From: DSUN01 sp035527715
GTDB lineage: Bacteria > Planctomycetota > PUPC01 > DSUN01
Assembly (NCBI GenBank): GCA_035527715.1
Contig: DATKZY010000145.1
Coordinates: forward strand, 1 to 18,380
Reading direction: 5' to 3'
Length of the DNA stretch: 18,380 bases
The notes beneath the pieces are model-generated. The model searched no databases. It was not told the DNA's origin and saw only the letters and a program-made list of their open reading frames with translations. Within the stretch, counting starts at the first letter, position 1; every line of letters starts with the position of its first letter. Shown one piece after another: positions 15,390 to 18,380 of this stretch. The position numbers were made by a program, and so were the translations under genes.

Positions 15390-16697
15390 ATGAGCACAGT
15401 GAACATCCACATCCACGAGGTCACCCGCGTCGAGGGCCACGGCGACGTCATTCTCGACGCGAAGAACGGCGAGATCGTGGACCTCAAGTGGGCGGTGACC
15501 GAGGCGCCTCGCTTCTTCGAGGCCATGTTCCGCGGCCGCTCCTGGCGCGACGCCTCCTACCTCGGCTCGCGCATCTGCGGCATCTGCGCCGTCGCCCACG
15601 CCTCCACATCCGTCCGCGCCACCGAGGAGGCATTCGGCCTCACCCTCAACGACACCGACCTCAAGTTCCGCACCCTCAACTACCACGGCGAGATGCTCGA
15701 AAGCCACGTCCTCCACATCATGTTCCTCGTCGCCCCCGACGCCTTCAAGGCCCCGAGCGTCCTGCCCCTCGCCGCCAGCCATCCCGAGGCCGTCAAGATG
15801 GCGCTCCGCCTGAAGAAAATGGGCAACATGATCTCCGACGTCATCTGCGGCCGCAAGCTCCACCCTGTCGCCATGGTGCCCGGCGGCTTCAGCGCCCTGC
15901 CCTCCGTCAAGCAGATGCGCGACCTCAAGGCCTACGTAGACGCCCGCGAGGCCGACATCAAGATGATGGTGGACACCGTGGTCAGCGTCGTCCCCCTCTT
16001 CCCCGACTACCTGGTGAACTTCGAGCGCGAAACCGAGTTCATCTCGCTCACCCACCCCGACGAGTTCGCCCTCTACCGCGGCGACATCAGGAGCACCGAC
16101 ACGGGGAAAGTCACCGACCACCGCAACTACAAGGACGTGATCAAGGAGCGCATCGTCGCCCACTCGACGGCGAAGTGGACCTCGTCGCAGCGCTCGTCCT
16201 ACGCCGTCGGCTCGCTCGCCCGCTGCAACAACAACGCGGCCCAGCTCAACAAGGAAGCGACGGCCATCGCCAACGCCGTCGGCTTCAAGCCCGTCGTCCA
16301 CAAGCCCTTCTACAACAACGTCGCCCAGCTCATCGAAACCGTCCACTGCTACTACGAGGCCAAGCGCCTGATTGACCAGCTCCTCGACGAGGGCTGGAGG
16401 CACGAGCCGCCGCAGGTCAAGCCCAAGGCCGGCCGTGGCGTCGGCGTGTGCGAGGCCCCGCGTGGACTCCTCATTCACGACTACACCTACGACGACAAGG
16501 GCATCATCACCGCCGCCAACTGCATCGTGCCCACCTGCGAGAACCACGGCAGCATCGAGGACGACATCCGCGTGCTGGCGCCCCAGATCATAGACAAGCC
16601 CCAGCCCGAGATCGTCCACTGCCTCGAAATGCTCGTCCGCACCTACGACCCCTGCATCTCCTGCTCGGTCCACATGCTCAACGTCAAATTCGTCTGA
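15390..16697 (+). CDS. hydA: Group 3b [NiFe] hydrogenase alpha (large, catalytic) subunit
   Basis: 435 residues. The four NiFe-ligand cysteines are present: C63 and C66 in RICGICAVAH (61-70), and C422 and C425 in DPCISCSVH (420-428). The N-terminal EVTRVEGHG motif (10-18) is also typical. It binds the NiFe(CN)2CO site and interconverts H2 with protons and electrons; with HydD, HydB and HydG it forms a cytosolic NAD(P)-coupled enzyme. Only seven residues follow H428, fitting the short tails that maturation proteases remove in this group. GGAG at 15375-15378 is 11 nt before ATG 15390, rather far. No hyp maturation genes or endopeptidase are in the window, so they must be elsewhere. This is the last gene of the operon. 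Confidence 0.96.
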   Translation: MSTVNIHIHEVTRVEGHGDVILDAKNGEIVDLKWAVTEAPRFFEAMFRGRSWRDASYLGSRICGICAVAHASTSVRATEEAFGLTLNDTDLKFRTLNYHGEMLESHVLHIMFLVAPDAFKAPSVLPLAASHPEAVKMALRLKKMGNMISDVICGRKLHPVAMVPGGFSALPSVKQMRDLKAYVDAREADIKMMVDTVVSVVPLFPDYLVNFERETEFISLTHPDEFALYRGDIRSTDTGKVTDHRNYKDVIKERIVAHSTAKWTSSQRSSYAVGSLARCNNNAAQLNKEATAIANAVGFKPVVHKPFYNNVAQLIETVHCYYEAKRLIDQLLDEGWRHEPPQVKPKAGRGVGVCEAPRGLLIHDYTYDDKGIITAANCIVPTCENHGSIEDDIRVLAPQIIDKPQPEIVHCLEMLVRTYDPCISCSVHMLNVKFV

Positions 16698-16711
16698 CCC
16701 ACTGCCTGTGG

Positions 16712-16731
16712 GCGGGGCCTCTGTGCCCCGC
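16712..16731 (+). terminator. First hairpin after hydA
   Basis: GCGGGGC at 16712-16718 pairs with GCCCCGC at 16725-16731 across a 6-nt loop, 15 nt past the hydA stop. The following sequence has only a few scattered T residues, so termination strength is uncertain. Confidence 0.5.
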
Positions 16732-16745
16732 GTCTTCATCTCCCC

Positions 16746-16778
16746 AGCGGGCTGGGAGCCACAAGCTCCCAGCCCGCT
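16746..16778 (+). terminator. Strong hairpin after hydA
   Basis: A perfect 14-bp stem (16746-16759 with 16765-16778) with a 5-nt loop, 49 nt past the hydA stop. It lacks a T run, so it may protect the 3' end of the transcript or act with the first hairpin as a terminator. A further small inverted pair, CATGCC 16785-16790 and GGCATG 16800-16805, follows. Confidence 0.6.
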
Positions 16779-16881
16779 CGCGTTCATGCCCTCCACCGAG
16801 GCATGCTCCCGAGTGTGTGTATGGCCCCCGCTACTGGCGTCGGGCTCGGGTTCCGAAGCTCCGAAGGAGCGTACTATAGCA

Positions 16882-17017
16882 GCCCAGGGCAACGCCCTGG
16901 GAAACGGTGTTCGGCATACGTTCAGCCCTGAAGGGGCGTACTACCAAGCCGACCGTAGTACGCCCCTACAGGGCTGTGCATGGGCGGTCGCCTGTTCCCA
17001 GGGCGTTGCCCTCATCT
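16882..17017. repeat. Inverted repeat A within the cluster
   Basis: The arms are about 62 nt (16882-16943 and 16956-17017) with a 12-nt loop. The inner 20 nt (16924-16943 against 16956-16975) match at 19 of 20 positions. The outer 18 nt (16886-16903 against 16995-17012) match perfectly and are themselves a hairpin on the left side (16883-16890 with 16894-16901). The part between is weakly matched, which suggests two repeat units laid down in opposite orientation rather than one simple stem. Confidence 0.8.
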
Positions 17018-17069
17018 CTGCCCACATCTCTGCGGATGGGTGCTCCCAGCCCCGTCAGGGGCGTCAGAA

Positions 17070-17220
17070 GGTAGCCACGGGCGTAAGCCCGTGGACTGGT
17101 CGGCCCACGGTCCAGCCCCCGCAGGGGGCGGCAGCACGCCGGCCGCCAACGCTTCTACCGCCCCCTGCGGGGGCTGGGCCTTGTACCCGCCCGAACCCAC
17201 GGCTTACGCCGTGGGCTACC
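17070..17220. repeat. Inverted repeat B within the cluster
   Basis: The inner arms 17112-17131 and 17158-17177 are perfect 20-nt reverse complements around a 26-nt loop, and each arm is also partly self-complementary. The outer units 17070-17094 and 17196-17220 are near reverse complements, and each forms its own 8-bp hairpin (17075-17082 with 17087-17094, and 17196-17203 with 17208-17215). The layout is the same as in repeat A: hairpin, inner arm, loop, inner arm, hairpin. Confidence 0.8.
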
Positions 17221-17299
17221 ACCTGCCGCCCGCCCTCGGCGGGCTGCGGAGCCCGAGATGTGGGCAAAGATCAGGGCGTTGCCCTGGGCTATCCTATGC

Positions 17300-17314
17300 G
17301 AGCCTTTCAGGCTC
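17300..17314 (-). terminator. Hairpin just after the HNH gene
   Basis: GAGCCT at 17300-17305 pairs with AGGCTC at 17309-17314 across a 3-nt loop. It begins 15 nt past the stop codon of the leftward HNH gene and could end its transcript, but it has no T run. It is also the outer edge of the palindrome cluster. Confidence 0.35.
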
Positions 17315-17329
17315 CAGAGAAGAACAGAC

Positions 17330-18052
17330 CTACCTGCAATTCTGGCCCACACCCTCCTGTCCGCCCTCCACCTCCTCATACTCCTGCGGATAGCGCACGG
17401 AGCCGCCGCCGGTCTTGCGCCACACGCGATAGTGCCGGGCCATGTGGCACCGGTGGCACAGGGAGACAAGGGCGCACACGTCGCCGTAGGTTTCGTGATG
17501 GATCAGGGCGGCCGGGCCGCCGCAATCCTCGCAATGGTCGGCCAGGGTGAGCACGCCAAGCACGCGCAGGCGGTTGGTGCGCGCGCGAACGGCGATCATC
17601 TCCCGCTGCTGGCGCCGGTAGCGGGCGTAGCGGACGCGCTGCCGGTCGGGATCCTCTTGCATGTAATAGTGCCTGGCGTAGGCCCGAATCTTGTCCCTGT
17701 TGGCGACGTTGTAGCGCCGCTTGTACGCACGGCTGCACGCGCGGCAGGGGGAGTGGCGGGTGCCCCGAGCGTAGTGGAGACGGAACTCGGCCAACGGCTT
17801 CTCCCGCCCGCACTTGCGGCACACGTGGGTCAGACGCGGGCCGGCGGGGTCGCACTCCCGCCACGTGTCGAACGGGCCTGGCGGCATGGCCGCCAGCCGC
17901 GCGCGAGCCGTCGTGGCCGCGGCGTAGCGGCAGACCCAGCAGACGGGCGAGAGGCGCCGCCCGCCCGGCGACAGGCGGAAGTCCTCCATCGGCTTCGTGT
18001 TGCCGCAGCGGCTGCAAGCCTTTGTGGCGGAATGAGTTGCGACATGACACAT
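17330..18052 (-). CDS. HNH-endonuclease-like zinc-knuckle protein
   Basis: 240 residues. ATG 18052 is chosen over a GTG at 18091 because AGGAGG lies 7 nt before it. Three cysteine-rich units are visible. Unit 1 is C13/C16 with C38/C41 (CSRCGNTKPMEDF, then CWVC). Unit 2 is C78/C81 with C103/C106 (CRKCGREKPLAEF, then CRAC). The third is an HNH-type domain, C174/C177 with C199/C202, H185/H186 in LIHHETYGD and LCHRCHMARHY at the end. HNH proteins with HHxxY and LCxxCHxxxH text are nucleases common in phages and mobile DNA; activity here is inferred. A strongly basic helical stretch (about 108-160, rich in Arg and Tyr) joins unit 2 to the HNH domain and may bind DNA. It is convergent with hydA, and its stop lies 15 nt from the palindrome cluster. 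I know no fixed biological role. Confidence 0.75.
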   Translation of the reverse strand: MCHVATHSATKACSRCGNTKPMEDFRLSPGGRRLSPVCWVCRYAAATTARARLAAMPPGPFDTWRECDPAGPRLTHVCRKCGREKPLAEFRLHYARGTRHSPCRACSRAYKRRYNVANRDKIRAYARHYYMQEDPDRQRVRYARYRRQQREMIAVRARTNRLRVLGVLTLADHCEDCGGPAALIHHETYGDVCALVSLCHRCHMARHYRVWRKTGGGSVRYPQEYEEVEGGQEGVGQNCR

Positions 18053-18131
18053 GACTCGGCCTCCTGTCAGATGCACGTGACGACTGCCCACAGAGAGTCC
18101 CCTCCCACTACATGTACAACGGCTTTCCCCC

Positions 18132-18158
18132 CCGAAAATGTTGGGTTAAAATTTTCGG
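18132..18158. repeat. AT-rich inverted repeat upstream of the HNH gene
   Basis: CCGAAAAT at 18132-18139 and ATTTTCGG at 18151-18158 are perfect 8-nt reverse complements around an 11-nt AT-rich spacer. This could be an operator, since it overlaps the best (weak) -10 candidate for the HNH gene about 80-105 nt before its ATG. Confidence 0.5.
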
Positions 18159-18293
18159 CCCGCCGCGGAAAAGCCGCAAGTGTGTGAGCCGCCGTTGCTT
18201 ACGGCTTCGAGGAATTTTCCCAATCTGGCCCCATTTTTCGCGGGGGAGCACTTCAGTCGTCTGAACTGCTTCATGCTCGCAGTGTCTTCGCCC

Positions 18294-18314
18294 CCACCGA
18301 GCTTGCCTCGGTGG
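18294..18314. repeat. Perfect 8-bp hairpin near the window end
   Basis: CCACCGAG at 18294-18301 pairs with CTCGGTGG at 18307-18314 across a 5-nt loop. No T run follows on either strand. It may belong to a gene beyond the right edge. Confidence 0.45.
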
Positions 18315-18380
18315 AGCGAGGATTGACAACTACGGCGCGGCGCGTACGCCCCTCAGCCTCACCCCCTCCCCGCCCGCCGT

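Larger units (their letters stand above)
16851..17314. repeat. Compound palindrome cluster between convergent genes
   Basis: About 460 nt made almost wholly of short palindromes and nested inverted repeats, with no believable gene. A 19-nt unit at 16881-16899 recurs inverted at 17272-17290 (identical) and at 16995-17012 (18-nt match to 16886-16903). The outer hairpins at 16858-16870 and 17300-17314 also resemble each other in inverted orientation, so the whole block is roughly symmetrical. Other stems are 17049-17062 and 17228-17244. It resembles REP/BIME-type intergenic repeats: a location between gene 3' ends, GC-rich stems and 3-4 nt loops. Confidence 0.75.
18053..18380. other. Gene-free region upstream of the HNH gene
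   Basis: 328 nt without a supported gene. For the leftward HNH gene a weak promoter can be read on the - strand: TTGCGG (18179-18174), 17 nt, then GAAAAT (18156-18151). The inverted repeat 18132-18158 overlaps it. An 8-bp hairpin lies at 18294-18314. A TTGACA at 18323-18328 (+) has no -10 partner. Confidence 0.5.

Noticed and set aside
15139..15393. A short + frame through the hairpin repeat that overlaps the hydA start as ATGA
   Set aside because: It starts inside hydD, its later part is only translated repeat and it has no ribosome site. It is at most a chance coupling frame.
16851..17314. CRISPR array
   Set aside because: The repeats are palindromes in both orientations with no regular repeat-spacer unit, and no cas genes are present.
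16708..17550. Open frames of 280 and 137 codons on the + strand running through the palindrome cluster
   Set aside because: They read through repeated hairpins, have no ribosome site, no recognisable domain, and the longer one overlaps the HNH gene on the other strand. They are translations of repeats.
18323..18328. Perfect TTGACA as a promoter -35 on the + strand
   Set aside because: Nothing like a -10 element is found 16-18 nt downstream in the GC-rich sequence.
18108..18329. 73-codon open frame on the - strand
   Set aside because: It has no domain or clear ribosome site and crosses the inverted repeat and hairpin upstream of the HNH gene.

Overview
The window is an 18.4 kb piece of a GC-rich bacterial chromosome. 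The mix of genes points to a planctomycete or a related polysaccharide-degrading lineage (Lentisphaerota, Hydrogenedentota and Armatimonadota are alternatives). It includes secreted DUF4091 (GH123-like), beta-propeller and beta-helix proteins, an NtrC-type regulator, a multihaem cytochrome fused to a 5'-nucleotidase-like domain, and a group 3b [NiFe] hydrogenase. The taxon is an inference; there is no rRNA or marker gene here. I saw no tRNA, rRNA, CRISPR array or transposase.

Layout. (1) 1-7606 is a secreted carbohydrate region. It holds the end of a pectate-lyase-like gene (+), a convergent DUF4091 protein (-), then a divergent pair: a two-part beta-propeller protein with a helical insertion and a beta-helix/Fn3 protein, overlapping by ATGA. 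(2) 7811-11845 is a three-gene run: a sigma-54 response regulator, phosphate acetyltransferase (GTGA overlap) and a membrane-anchored metallophosphoesterase-like/tetrahaem cytochrome fusion (4-nt gap). (3) 12009-16697 is the hydrogenase operon. It has a good sigma-70-type promoter, a perfect CRP-type TGTGA-N6-TCACA site in the leader, an orphan receiver, then hydB, hydG, hydD and hydA, with a 33-bp-arm hairpin repeat between hydD and hydA. (4) 16698-17329 is a convergent intergenic region with two hairpins behind hydA and a 460-bp nest of palindromes and inverted repeats. (5) 17330-18052 (-) encodes a zinc-knuckle HNH-type protein. (6) 18053-18380 shows no gene, only small hairpins.

How it may fit together: the left part would break down or bind extracellular plant or algal glycans. 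Pta links acetyl-CoA to acetyl phosphate, and the cytosolic hydrogenase exchanges electrons between H2 and NAD(P)H, which fits sugar fermentation or redox balancing. Two receiver proteins lie in the window but no histidine kinase. Because Pta makes acetyl phosphate, a known small-molecule phosphodonor for receivers, a metabolic link between pta and the regulators is an attractive but untested idea. The most unusual non-coding features are the hairpin repeat inside the hydrogenase operon and the nested palindrome cluster beside the HNH gene.
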